From NCBI GenBank assembly GCA_000310025.1, contig FN649728.1, forward strand, positions 1,394,315 through 1,458,314: 64,000 nucleotides of DNA. The letters run 5' to 3'. Source of the DNA: Ectocarpus siliculosus. Its lineage: Eukaryota > Sar > Phaeophyceae > Ectocarpales > Ectocarpaceae. The position numbers and the translations under genes are program-made. Under the pieces are notes generated by a model, which was not told where the DNA came from, ran no database searches, and was given only the letters and a program-made list of their open reading frames with translations. Shown here one piece after another: positions 23,318 to 35,100 of the stretch (positions within the stretch are counted from its first letter, which is position 1; every line of letters starts with the position of its first letter).

Positions 23318-23915
23318 GCAGAGATGGCGCGGATAACCCGGGTGCCTTAATTGTGTACCTGCATCGTGGAAGACCCCTTCAATGTGGAACGATTCCTAGT
23401 CAGTGTCGATGTTTACACTGCTGTGTCTAACACAGATGATCTGGATAGATTCGGGCGATTGTCAAGTGCAATGATGATGGCTTTGGTTGGTTGTTCTTCT
23501 TCATTATATGTCCACGGACCCATTCTGACAGCACTTCAGACAGCAGCTGCATGCCCCGAGCTTGTTGTGCACCATACACCATGGTGTTATTTTTGTACAG
23601 ACAGCACTTCAGACAGCAGTACGCTGTAGTCGACAAACATTCATTTTGGTGAAGTGCGGGACAAGGGGGGCGATGCCGCCTGCTGTAGTCGAATTGTAGT
23701 GTGTGGGCATGTAGGTCAGTTGTGAGCACGCAAACGTGCTGCAGGGATTGATTGTAGGTGTACCTCCTTGGGCTTGTGTACCCTTTTCTTGCTAATAGTG
23801 TGCGTGTTCTTTAGATCTTCTGATGGCTTTAGCATTTTTGTGACCACGGGCCGAGTCTTTGCAAGATTTTGGGATTAGCAACTGACACGAGTTTAATGTG
23901 AAGAAAAACAACAAA
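23318..23915 (+). repeat. Dispersed 0.6-kb repeat, copy 1
   Basis: Nearly identical over about 590 bases to 41974-42562, with a handful of substitutions and short indels. It starts GCAGAGATGGCGCGG and ends in an A-rich AAAAACAACAAAAACAAC tract. An internal ACAGCACTTCAGACAGCAG phrase occurs twice in each copy. The A-rich end and lack of terminal inverted repeats suggest a retroposed (SINE- or 3'-LINE-like) sequence. No conserved protein is encoded. Confidence 0.9.
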
Positions 23916-25212
23916 AACAACAACAAATCGGCAGCAAAAAAAGCCACCGGGACAGATTTAACTTGGCCTCCGCCAATCAGCTGTCTCCATTTAACTTGGC
24001 GCCTACTTGGCGTCTTGTCTATTTTCGAGTAATTTTGGCAATTACGCTGCTTTTTCTTCTGCGCGCACCACATTCGAACCAACCAGTTCAGAGACCGACA
24101 CACATCAGGCGGGAGCCTGGGCGCTGCAACTGACGCATACCAGACGCCAACAGCAGCAGAGACCACTCTGGTTTCTGTGTGCACGAAGTTTCGCGATGTC
24201 AATTCACACTGAGTGTCGATGACGAGTACGCAGCAGCACCCGCTAGAAGAAGAGCTATACAAACAAACACGAACGCACGCATCACGCACACACACGCGAA
24301 TATTTTATGTCGAGCTACTGCAGCACAGCAGTAGTACCCACACCCAGGGATCCATGCATGCTTTTATATCATCTGCACGCCTGTCCTCTCGCCAGAACAC
24401 TTCATGTAACGTGATGATGATGCTCTGGCAGCTCCGCGTTGTTTTTTTTCGCTCTCTTGACTCCATCTATCGGTAGGTTCTTTATTGGAGTGAACACCCC
24501 ACCCAAAGCAATCGCCATCAATCATCCATCCATCCATCCCGACGCGTCGGTTTGTTGACAACCCGCATGGCAAAATATATGCACGGCGATTCTTTTGCTG
24601 CCCCAGTGACGGCACCTCTGCTCTGGTGTCTCCTTTCCTTCATCGATTCATTGAGTGAGGTGCAACATTTTGAAAGCGTTTGGCTCGCAGATGAATGGGT
24701 TTCACCGTTTATTGGCGGGCTTCGCCCGCATAATTAAAACTCCTAGAAGCTCTGTCCCGGTACATTAAAAATTTGCCAACAAATCCACATTTGGCACCCC
24801 TCGCGGTCAGGAGATACGAAAGGCTTTTTTACGCACAGAGCAAAGATGACACGAGACGTCGTGCAAGATGAAGCTAATGACATAACGACAATCTTCATCT
24901 CTCGACTACGATAGCACTCGACGACCATACATAATAGAGAGCAGTCCCCAGAGACCCGACAACTGTTTCTCTAGGATTTCTGCCGGTTCCTGTTAATCAC
25001 AGAACATCAACCCGCCCGTGGCGACACATTTTTTTCCTCGTAACGCTGGATGTGGGGACCGTAGCTTCAACATTTCTTCCGTGCAGTCAACGAGACCATC
25101 TCAGCACAGCAACGCAACACCAGTATCGCCGAAAGATAAGACCTTGGAAAACACTATCCTAGAAATGTTTGGGAACTCCGCTGGCTTCCGTCGCGTCTCT
25201 TCGGCTTCTGCA
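23916..25212. other. No gene recognised
   Basis: Unique sequence with a (CATC)n run near 24520-24538 and a small perfect stem, GCGGGC-TTC-GCCCGC, near 24716. It is probably the 3' flank of the minus-strand glycosyltransferase gene. Confidence 0.4.
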
Positions 25213-28200
25213 CTATGCACTGCCGACACACCGCTCTATGGCGGAGACGTTGAACGTCATCATTTTTTGCAGCTGGTCCGGGGTGTTTTTCCAGCCATGA
25301 TATGGGCTGTAGTCTGCTTCATTCCACGACATGCCGTACACCTGCGCCATTGGGGCAGCAGTACCCAAGAACGATGCAAGAAATGGGGAGTTTGACGAAT
25401 ACAACGGATTCATTGCATTGCATTGTTATTGCTTGTCTTTGCACTGCATCATCTCACTCTTGTATGAGTGAAAGGCGATATGAGTGACGCTGGCACAAGT
25501 GATGATGTTTATCATTTCTGCTGACCATGTCGAAGATTCAATATGCGCTTCAGAGCGAGTGCCAATCGATCACTCGTACACACCAACTCCATCTTGATCC
25601 GCCACAGAACAGACCACCTAAACGTAGAAACACCGGCTGCCATAGCATAGATCCACATGGTGCATGACAAGTACTCCAATATCGCTCCCGAACGCTGGTC
25701 AGAAGGGTTCCTGTATCTTTGACTCAGACTCTCCGACCATGTCACACGAGCGAGGGTCGATCATGCCATGTGAGCAAGAGCCGAAATGGACTTCGCAACC
25801 CCAGCAAGCGAGCTTACTGTTTACTCTCCATCAGTTCTTTCCAAGAAGTTCGTCCTACATACCCACGATGTAGGCGCCCCGTACTCTGGCATAGACGAGT
25901 ACGATTCCAGCAGCTTAGTTTGTTGCCAATACGTTCGTGAAAAACAGCTGGTATTTCCAGAAAACGTATTGATACCGGAAACACCGGCTGAAACTTGTCG
26001 AACGTGCACGAAGGCCACACCAATCCCTTCTTCAGATACCATCAACAGAAATTTGGCAGCAATATTCCGACTGTCCTTTTTCTCTCCACCGCGACTCTCA
26101 TCAGATTCTGCCCACAAAATACAAAACGAACACATCCTTAGTGTTGACTTTCTGTTCTGAATATCGGTGGTACGTACCTTGACATGCGGCCGATCATCCT
26201 GAAGGTCAGTGAGAAATCCGGAACACTTCATTGGAACAAATATCTCGGTGGCCGTAGCATGGTATGATAGGAGCTTAAAAACGGTTGACCTTGCCGGAGC
26301 AACGGCGTCTGCGCATACCAGCGACGTGAGGTCCTCAGCCATGGAGCGATACTGAAAGAGTTGTAAACAAGCAAAGCAACGCGTGTACACAACGGTAACA
26401 CAAAACATTGGGAATGACTTGTTGATCGAACAGAACAAGAGGTGCTTACATTACTGTGCTCCGTCGGATTAAATTCGAACAGCTTGTATACAGCGAACAT
26501 GGAGTCAACATGCGCCCAACACTGAGCCCGTCAAGATCTGGATGGTCTACACACGGACCGTTCAGGAGGTAGAATTACAGACGAAGCTGCCCTGCGGGGA
26601 ACAAACGGTCCTGCAACCCTTCGCATGCGTTGCACTTTTTGGAAGTACGGCGAATAACACGTGTAGTGGTTTCCCATACCATTTTTCCCAGGCGGCCTTG
26701 GTGAAACCCTCGGAAACCTCTCCCAAGGCCTAGGTGACACGCTCGGAAACTAAGTTAGGATCAAGGCGAGCTGCATTCTGACCACCATATTCTCCATGAA
26801 AGGTTGAGGGTAAAAAGACGAGAAGCAGCAGCCGGCGCAAAGGGGTCTTGCGTTTGAATTCGTGCCGAGCTCCTCGTGTTTTTGGCGTGAAGTCCACATG
26901 TTGCAGTCATTATTCCGCCCGGAAAATACCCCTGGCTGATTCAAACCTTCTCCGTACACCTCAGGACACCTTCATACGCAGGCCTCATGTTCTCGCAGCA
27001 CACCCATCTCGCATCTGCTAGTTGTTGGTCCCGTTTTCGAATGAGCGAGCATATTCGAGAGCACTCGAAGCATGCAAACACTTTCACTTTCGTAAGGCCA
27101 CATTCCTTGCCGAATGCGATCGTGTAGCAAGAAGCAGAGAAGAAGTTAGTTGAACACTGCCTATTTTCATGTTTCTCGTCTTCATCACCCTTGTCACTCC
27201 CGCATGCTCCTTCACCCCCAACAACTATTGTACGACCTGACTCTTTAGCTGGCATGCTCTAATCCAGGGCGTTATAGATTATTTCCTCGGAGACTTGCCG
27301 TGAAGAGTTGTCGCTACATCAGGTTTTTCTCGGCCGCTCTCCCATCGAGGTTGCCAAAAAGAATATTCGTATTCATCGCCAGGCACGAAATGCGGAAACT
27401 GTGCTTCTTGCTATTGAGAAGCACGATGACCACTAAACTACCAGTCAGCGCTGACTAATGGTCTTGTGGTCATCGTGCTTCTCAACACTTGCCATCACTC
27501 TCCCGACCCTATAGCCCACCTTATGGAAATTAATGTTTGCGGGAAGGTCTCCCGCAGCCACCCTTGCTTCAAGTGCCGGAATGACAGGGTTAATCCGGTG
27601 TGTTGCGTCCGTATAGCCGTTTGTGACGATGTCGACACGATCCCACGCCCGCTCACGGAGCAATCGCAGGTAGAACTGCAAAGGCGGCTGTCGCAACGAC
27701 AACAGCAACAGAAAATAGACAAAAAGTAGCAGTTGCCTAAGTTCCGTTGTTCTAGTATGTAAATGTATGTTGAATATAGCATACAATCGGGGAAGTCGAG
27801 TTGGGGTTAGGGATAGGGTCTTAGTATCCCCTCCTTGTTCGATTTCCTCCTTCAACATAATTTCCGGAGAAGCCGGTCCAAAAATGCGTACGGGTAGGGA
27901 CGCCAGCATGGTCCGGACATGGGTCGAACACAACGCATACCAGTGCTGGTTTCGGAATCGTTCGCAATTCCTTCATATAACCAGAACCTTTGGAAATGAT
28001 ATCTTGACTCTAAAACAACTCAAGTCATGTATAGGGATCCGGCGTGTTGTCCAACTCTTGAAGTTATGTTCGTTTCGAACCACTCGACGTCACTCCGAAT
28101 TCTATTTGTTTACAGAATTGGATCGATATTTCTCTTTCGCTATGTACATCTTGCAGGTTGTTTTCATCGGGAAACTCAATTGGGATCCACTATACGAAAG

Positions 28201-30328
28201 ACTGTACTCCACCTCGTCGGCAGCTCAGAATCACCAGTGAACAAACGTCACAAAAGCAAACACCATAGAAGTAAAAGGAGATTCGTAGGGTCCATGGGTG
28301 TGAAGCATCTACTAGACCTTTGCTAAGAGTACGCGTTTTGAACGACCGTCCGCTTTAGGGCAAGAAGGGCGTTGATTCGTTAGCACAGCCTCATCGCGTT
28401 CGATTTTGTCAAAATGTTTTGTTCTTACCTATACGAGAAGTTAACGCCTTTCACCTAAGCTATCGTGACAACGTCCAGGGCCCTATTTTCTCATGTTTGT
28501 ACATCCATGTGTGGGCATATCGTGGCAACGGAATTTGTGTATTTTCCTTGGAGGGTACCAAAGGCCTATGGACGTCCGAACCACCAAGACGTCATTTCTA
28601 AAGGCGATCTGGAAACTGGAACTACATACATGGAAAATATCTGACAGGTAGAACGCCGAGCTACAGTAACGAGGATCAGTGATTCTGATTTTCACACGCT
28701 TACGACGAATTGACGCGACATGGAGCAGCGTACAACATAGCGGCGAAGTTGTCGTATGGGTAGCACGTTACAACAAAAGCCATCCACTACCACGGCGCGG
28801 CCTACCTGTCCATGCGCATGATGGACTGGATCCACGAATATGTCCCCAGACCGCACGTGAATCACGAGCTTCGCAGGTGCATATTTTCCATTCCCGTTCC
28901 CGTCCTCTTCCTCCTCCTCCTCCTCCTCCTCCTCTTCACTTCTTGGCGATACTTCGACCGTTCCGCCATCACCATCACGGTCAACATCATCGTCGTTGTT
29001 GCGGTTATGCGAGCTGCTGCAGATGTCCACGTCCGTCGGGAAATAGTACATCGCTTCGCATTCGCTGAGCCGCTTCAACGTATGTGCACAGTGGCGGAGC
29101 CCTGGAGTGTAGTACGGATGGTCCTCTTCATCCACTGGCATGAATAGTACGGATGGAGGATGGAGAGAGTTAGGCCAATGAGGCACTCGAGATTGGTGCT
29201 GGCGGTGTTCACGTTGTGACTGTGTAGCCTATACTTTCAATGTTTGGCTGTTTGGATATTGTAACATGTTCATGCCTCGTGCATACACGACGAGACGGGG
29301 CACGGGGGTGCGTGGTGCATGGTGGGGATGCATTCCGAGAAGCCTAGAGGCCTAAAGTGAAATTTGGGTGGGTCGGCTCATCCCAACAATGCAGGCACAT
29401 GCACCATGTTGAATGTTGCCGCGCACACCCCGGGCTGCGCAGCGCGTACAACTCAGACCAACCCGTTCTTCAACACTCATAGTGCGTAACCCGAACATAC
29501 ATCACGTAGGGATACGCGTGACTTGAAACATTCACGATAAAGAATAGATCCCGCTCACGTCCTGTCTGATAGAACGAATCTCTCCTGCCCCACGTTATGG
29601 CGGGAGGGCAGGTGCTGGCGTTGAACCCCGCTACATCGGGAGCGTCGGAGAAATCAAACCAGCGAGGACCCGGAGTGCCTTCGTTGAATATTCCAGGGGC
29701 CATAATGTCGTCCTTCGGAGGCAACGTCACCTGGTTATTGCCAGTGCAGAACACATAGAGGGAAATTCCAGCCATTGTGCGCACATTTCAAAGGCACCGA
29801 ACCATGGTTTCTACATTCCGATATGGAGTTCGTGGGTTTCAAGATGCAATCTACGGAGTAGCCTCCAGTCGAGATGAACCAGAGCAACCGAGCGGAGTGG
29901 CTAAGTAAACCGTTGGGGGGCAGCAGACGGCAACACCACAGATGTGCCTAATTGCATCTGCTGGTCGTAAAATTGTGCCTTTGGGACAAAAGAAAACGGT
30001 ATCAACCTCCATGACATACGCATCACAGCGATGAAAAATAGCTACGAGCCAACAGATACCAGCGGAGGCACCACCGGTTCATGACTGTGCTGTGGATGAA
30101 TTCCTTCAAATCTTTGCAAATGAAACTGAACGTAATTCGTTACAATTATCAATACCAACGCTCCTTCTACACTACCGGAGTCACGACGCATCGTACTCCT
30201 CACCATCTTCGACTTGCAGCAAAATCCTAGATTGATGGCGCGATAGAGAGCGAAGACGTGGTTTCCCATGCGCCCAAAATCGAAGCTCGTGACCTCAAAG
30301 ACATTGCCGGGAGTCGTCGAGCTGTTAC
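25213..30328 (-). CDS. Fucosyltransferase-like glycosyltransferase (GT11-like), 5' end not found
   Basis: Six exons with GT/AG borders and matching phases: 30328-30204, 29730-29559, 29134-28806, 27687-27520, 26351-26178, 25341-25213 (stop), about 365 residues. Exon 1 has FDFGRMGNHVFALYRAINLG, like the GR.GN.. nucleotide-sugar site of alpha-1,2-fucosyltransferases. Exon 2 reads LPPKDDIMAPGIFNEGTPGP. Exon 3 carries a run of about 12 Glu and then LVIHVRSGDIF, the HxRxGD-type motif. Exon 4 follows directly with GQ-PPLQFYLRLL and WDRVDIVTNG. Exon 5 has MAEDLTSLVCADAVAPARST, the late D..L..A....ST motif. Exon 6 ends VYGMSWNEADYSPYHGW.... Expected role: sugar transfer in the Golgi, perhaps GDP-fucose dependent; the donor and acceptor are not shown by sequence. 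The N-terminal signal anchor was not found and may lie beyond the TIR element at 30.4-30.9 kb. Confidence 0.75.
27414..27485. repeat. Intronic hairpin with 20-bp perfect arms
   Basis: TTGAGAAGCACGATGACCAC at 27414-27433 is exactly reversed at 27466-27485. A second perfect palindrome, AGTCAGCGCTGACT, sits in the middle (27443-27456). It lies in the intron of the glycosyltransferase gene, just 3' of exon 4. It could be a very short foldback element or a cruciform-forming site. Confidence 0.9.
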
Positions 30329-30461
30329 CTGAATCGTGTTGCGGGGAATGGGCGCCGGGCATTGGCAAAAGTTATATGCACCCATGGGTACGCACATAAG
30401 CCATGCACCCGTGCCCTCGACAGACCGAAAATACCACCTGCGGGGAAAAGAAGGGGAAAGT

Positions 30462-30530
30462 GTTCCGAGGCTCGAACCCCTGACCTACCCTTCTGCACGC
30501 TGCAGACGTGTCCCTTCAACCAGCGACTCT
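30462..30530 (-). other. tRNA-like fragment
   Basis: The minus strand reads GTCGCTGGTTGAAGGG (A-box-like), a short TCTG/CAGA stem, and GGTCAGGGGTTCGAGCC (B-box). The acceptor stem does not close and the loop lacks the expected U33, so this is a tRNA-derived relic or SINE head and not a tRNA gene. Confidence 0.4.
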
Positions 30531-30568
30531 GGATGCTCTGCTTGTGAAGGGGCACGAAACCGGCTATG

Positions 30569-30602
30569 AACCCTAACGCTAACCCTAACCCCAACCCCAA
30601 AC
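30569..30602. repeat. Short interstitial telomere-like repeat
   Basis: AACCCTAACGCTAACCCTAA followed by CCCCAACCCCAA: about five degenerate copies of CCCTAA/CCCCAA. Many stramenopiles have TTAGGG telomeres. Followed by degenerate TAGGTTGG phrases to about 30800. Confidence 0.7.
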
Positions 30603-31689
30603 TCACGCGATAGGTGCTAGGTTGGCTCTGGGTGGCTCAGTTGTAGGTTGTTGTGCCTGCATTAGGGCTACAGGTTGGTGTTGACGGGGAAAACTCTAGG
30701 TTCTTACTGTAGATTGGCGTTGATGGGATAAATCTAGGTTGGTATTGCCTAGATAGGTGCCAGGTTGGTCCTGACGTGGCTAGGTTCTAGGTTGGTGGGC
30801 CTTGGAGTAGGGCTAGGACGCTCTTGGGTGGTAACGGTGTTCTTGCAGGCCTGTATAGGCGGGACTGCCAAGTGATGGGTGCATGGTTTATGTGCGTACC
30901 AGTGGGTGCATATAACACGCATTCCTAGGTTTACCGCGGTGTGGGTGCACCCGACTATCACCATGGTTATTGGCATCTGAACAGACCCCAAGGCAGAAAA
31001 CGCCGGGTTTCGGTGAAAATTCGAGGAGGTGGCTGTTGTGATGCTTTCTTGGATGAAATTTGCCTTTTGCCGTGTTGTCGATCCGCGTTACTGGTGGGCG
31101 TTTGGGTACGCGTGACGTGATCGTCTCATCCACCCTATAATATCTGCTGAAACGGGTTTCATGTACTCTAAGTTCATGTTCATCGGCGACCTCAAAAGAA
31201 AACATGAATTTGATGTCCGTTTTGTCTATTCATGCCAATGAACTGCTGTGTACTGCATGCGATATTTCAAGCCGCAACTTGAAAGTGTCCCAGGAAACTG
31301 CGTGTGGCCAAACGTCAAACGGGGCAATACGGTAGGTACCGAACACCTTCGATTTTTTTCTTTGCATCAGAGAAGCGCTTCAAAATGGAGTAGTCAGCAT
31401 CGTTCCGCACACCAGAATCGATATTCGTCCTTGCTCGTGGCCGAGGTCAAGACGTGATGCCAATGAGCCTACACTGTATTTTTCGTGCGAATGTTGGCTA
31501 GATGACGGGATTGATTTCGAGGCCGCGGGCATGCTACTGGCCTCATGTACTGTTGACCTCGTACCACCGTACGTGCAGCGCCTTAGACTGCCCGTCGTTA
31601 GGTGGGCACATGCAAATGGGAATCTGAGGATACAGGTGTAGGCGCAATACATACATTGGTTGAACGCGCAGTTCCCAAGCTCGGTAGAG

Positions 31690-33400
31690 CTTGGTTCTCT
31701 ATGGGCCTAAATTCACTTTTTCTGTCCCTGTAATTTTCATTCGCATAGCCCACTCCTTGCCCGGGTCCAAAATGCTGATGTCGAGCCACAGAGAACATCT
31801 CGTGGCGCCTCAAGTATGGTTCGGTAGGGAATCGCAAACCATGACCCCTCCCCGAGTTTCAGCAGCTTCCACCTCTGTGACCGACACGACTCGGCCTTGA
31901 CTGTTCCTCGTCTGTTTCGCCATGGGAACGGCCGGTTGAACAGAGCAATAGGGTCCTGCATGCTGCGCGCCACAATCCTCCTAGAAGTAGACTATTATTG
32001 TGTGGTTTGCGTTTTCTGTGTGATTTATTTCTTGCTGAGTAAATGCTCGAAATGTGCTGCAAAAGCATGTGCTGCAAAGCTCGTAAGGTAATCGTCTCTG
32101 TAGGTTGCTCGCGTTCCTCGCGTAGGCAGCGAGGTGCTCGCGCATAGGTAACGATGCGCGTCTCTCGCTCTTTTTCGTCATCCATGAACAACAACAGCAG
32201 TTCGAGACAACGACTAACAACACACACGGTCCGCCGCACGCAAGCATTCATATTTGCTGCGTATATACGTAATCGGGAACTTGAGCGCGATAAGGTCGAT
32301 GGCAGCACAATCTCTCTACTTGTGTACACACGTAGTAGCAATGAGAACGGTCGATGCTTTTCTTGTAACGGTGCACATCTAACACGGACGGCAGACAAGC
32401 GTATTTGAGGTAGTTCGTCCGTGGTGCTTAGTCTCTTCTAGTCAGGTTCATTGTTCTTGTTGTCACCACAACATTTTACCACATAGAAATTCCACGAAGA
32501 AAGAAAGTCCGTCCGTACATTCCGTAGTTTCGTTTGTTGCTGTCTGAGTAAACGAGGCTACCCGTGCACCCGGCTGCTGCATGTGACACCATGGGCGCTG
32601 CCAGGCAATGCGCGTGGCCATAATGTTTGCGGCAGTGCCTATGTGAGAGCTTCCGGGGGTTCAGAGTGGCGAGGGTGCTTTTTCTATGCTCTCCTCCGCC
32701 TCCTCGCTGAAGCCTGCTGGGTCTGGCTCCCACCCACCAATTAAGTTCAGTTTTTGTTGGGGGATGTTTTGCTTGGCATGTATCGGGTATGGCTGTGTGT
32801 GAGCTTGAAGGATAGGGTCGACGGAAGCAAACTCATGTGCGTAGTAGGAAGCTATGCGAGGGGTTAACGCCTTCCTCGCTCTTGGTTGATGCGCACCCCC
32901 CACGGCAGCAATATACAATACGCCAATCAATCAGGATTATATCATGATGTTCGCGTGACTACAAATACAAGTTCGCCCGGGGGTATTTGGTTCTTGCCGA
33001 AGAGCGGGACTACCCTACCGGTCCGCTTTCGAAACCTTCTGGAGGTCAGGTCAGGGGTTCGAATCCCGGCGTAAGCGAGCTTCTCTTGTAAAGTGAGTTT
33101 TTCTCTCGCTTCCGCTCCTGGCCTAGTGGATAGCGCCAGTTCGTGTGTACACAGAGGGAAGAGATTGCTGAACTCTTCTCGCATTAAAAATCGAAGGCAT
33201 AATACCGCAGGAGGGGAGGGTAGCGAGGGGCTCTTCTGTGTGCCACGGGTTGGAGTAAAACGGCTAGTGATTTGAACGCTGATTTGAAGTGAAGACTAAA
33301 AAAAAGTAATAAAAATATTTCGGGTGGGTGTGATCGAGCGTACAAGCCAGATCATCAGCGAGCACACTTAGCGGGTTGTTGACAGCGTGGAGTCCTTCGC
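31690..33400 (+). repeat. Repeat family A, copy 1 (rearranged)
   Basis: It shares with copies at 33640 and 37740 the phrases CTAAATTCACTTTTTCTGTCCCT, CATAGCCCACYCCTTGCCCG, AATGCTGATSTCGAGCCACAG, GGCTACCCGTGCACCCGGCTGCTG, GGCAGTGCCTATGTGA and ATCATCAGCGAGCACA (33350). Internal order is disturbed relative to the other two copies, and extra sequence (31900-32340) is present. No conserved ORF. All three copies are on the plus strand. Confidence 0.75.
33005..33140 (+). other. tRNA-like promoter fragments
   Basis: GGTCAGGGGTTCGAATCCCGG (33051-33071) is a near-canonical T-arm with B-box. CCTGGCCTAGTGGATAGCGCC (33117-33137) is a near-canonical A-box. They stand in the wrong order to form one tRNA, so two tRNA-derived (SINE-type) fragments are adjacent. 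Confidence 0.45.
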
Positions 33401-33639
33401 CACAAACAGTGCAAACGCATGGATGGGCGCTGTGAGAAGTGCCCTCTTTTTTCTCTCTGCTGAGGGCCGGTCGAAGACTGTTGCTATTTCCGTGTGCGCG
33501 TCAGGTCGTCTCAACCTTCTTCGCGCGAAAAACTAGTCATGGTCTCCACCAACTATAATAGTCTATCTGCTAGCAGCGGCAGGCACTGCTGGGTTCGACC
33601 AGGATCGTGTGGTATTGTCGTTCTCCGCTCAGTAACGTC

Positions 33640-34610
33640 TCACATCTATCGACCTATATTCGCTTTTTCTGTCCCTATCATTTTCTTTCGCATAGCCCAC
33701 CCCTTGCCCGACAGGGTCTCAAATGCTGATCTCGAGCCACAGTGGTCAGACGGACGAGAGTGGGTGTGTTCTCGAGAGTTAGTTCCTTGTCTTCTCTCCG
33801 CTCTCTTCCCTCGCCTTTCACTGGTGGGGTCCTTTCGACAACGCCAACCGCGATTGATTGTTTTTCATCTCGCTGACTGAGGAGACTAAAGAAGCTACCC
33901 GTGTGTCCGGCTGCTGTATGGGAGACGATGGGTGCTACCAGGGAATGGGCATGACCATGATGCTTGCTGCAGTGCCTATGTGACTGCTTCCGAGGATTCA
34001 GAGCGGCGAGGAGATGCTGTTTCTATGCTCTCTTCCGCCTCCTTTCCGAAGCCTGTCGGGCCTGGCTCACTCTCTTGGCCTCGCTCTTTTCTCGTAATTC
34101 TATCAACTTCTATACTGGTATGTTTTTGTTTTTTTTTCATGCTTTGTTTTTTGGGGTCCCCCGTCCACCCATCGGTTAGCGGTGCGCATCTAACACGGAC
34201 GGCAGGGTTAATGAGATGCAGTAGTTCGTCTGTGGAGGTTATCGCCTGTTGTCTGGTCTTGTCTGGTCATGTTTTTTTTTACATTTGTCACCATACTGTA
34301 GCTTCCGCCTATTGCTCGCGTAGCGTTGCACATCTCCAACAGCAAGCAAAATAGAGTATGTCAATCATGATGCTGCGTTGTACGTCAGTCATGATGATGT
34401 GGATTAACGTTTGTTGTGAGGACAAAAATAAGCCCAAGCTCCGCCGGAGGTTTTTTGTTCTGCCGAGTGAGAGGGACTAAATTTCTGGTCCGCCTTCTGG
34501 TGGTCTCCTGCATTCGGGTGTGATAGTGCGTACTGGACAGATCATCAGCGAGCATCATTAGCGAGGAGATTGTTGATAGCGTCGAGTTCCTCGCAGCAAA
34601 AAGTGCATAC
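33640..34610 (+). repeat. Repeat family A, copy 2
   Basis: About 0.95 kb colinear with copy 3 (37740-38640), with many substitutions. The family is tandemly arranged with copy 1 at a spacing of about 1.95 kb. The tail phrase ATCATCAGCGAG and the downstream CGCATGGATGGGCG..TGAGAAGTGCCCTCT block occur after both copies 1 (33350-33450) and 2 (34545-34830). Confidence 0.8.
34168..34230 (+). other. tRNA-Val-like core of family A
   Basis: CATCGGTTAGCGGTGCGCATC followed by TAACACGGACGG matches the D-arm to anticodon-arm pattern of tRNA-Val(AAC) (TAGCGGT..., CTAACAC). The GGTTAATGAG that follows is a decayed B-box. The same block is present at about 32368-32400 and 38272-38330. Confidence 0.4.
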
Positions 34611-35100
34611 AGCAGTAGGTGACCCGATTAGTGGCATGTCGAGGCAAGAGGAGAATACGTCACTGTTGTTCAGGGCAGTGCCATTATTCGATATATCGGG
34701 TTCATGTACATGTCGAGATTGTGACAAGAGATTTTGATGCCACTATATGGGCAGTTCCACTATTCAAGTTGCCACATTGAACCACCTTTTTACGCACGCA
34801 TGGATGGGCGTTCTGAGAAGTGCCCTCTCCCTCCGTTCAGGGCCGGTCGCGGCTGTTCTTTTCGGGAGCGCTCAGGCGACATGTGTATCAGACCCTCCGG
34901 CCGAACATGCTAGCTATTTTTTCATGCGTCTACAGGACGACTTGTGGCTAGGGTCGGTGTTACTAAGTAGTAAGAGTTTGCTTCTTCGGGTTGGACTTTG
35001 TTGGCTCAATATACTGTAGGTATGCATAGCTCGTTATACTATCTTTCCGCTTGCGTCAGTTGTAGACTGCGGGGCCCTGCCCCTGACGCGTGACTCTCCG

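Larger units (their letters stand above)
30371..30917. mobile_element. TIR element of 0.55 kb with tRNA-like and telomere-like parts
   Basis: The left end starts GTTATATGCACCCA and continues GGTACGCACATAAG, then CCATGCACCC. The right end is its inverted copy (ends GGGTGCATATAAC at 30917) over about 46 bp with few differences. Inside, on the minus strand, lies a tRNA-like stretch with a B-box (GGGGTTCGAGCC, about 30467-30478). Next to it are CCCTAA-type repeats (30569-30602), and then a run of degenerate CTAGGTTGGT phrases (30610-30800). No transposase is present. It abuts the first recognised exon of the glycosyltransferase gene. Confidence 0.65.

Noticed and set aside
26941-27255. Cys-rich minus ORF between glycosyltransferase exons 4 and 5
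   Set aside because: Exons 4 and 5 join in phase without it, its cysteines form no known motif, and it ends in a stop before any donor.
28812-29147. Leu-rich plus-strand ORF resembling a membrane protein
   Set aside because: It is antisense to the Glu run and coding sequence of glycosyltransferase exon 3.
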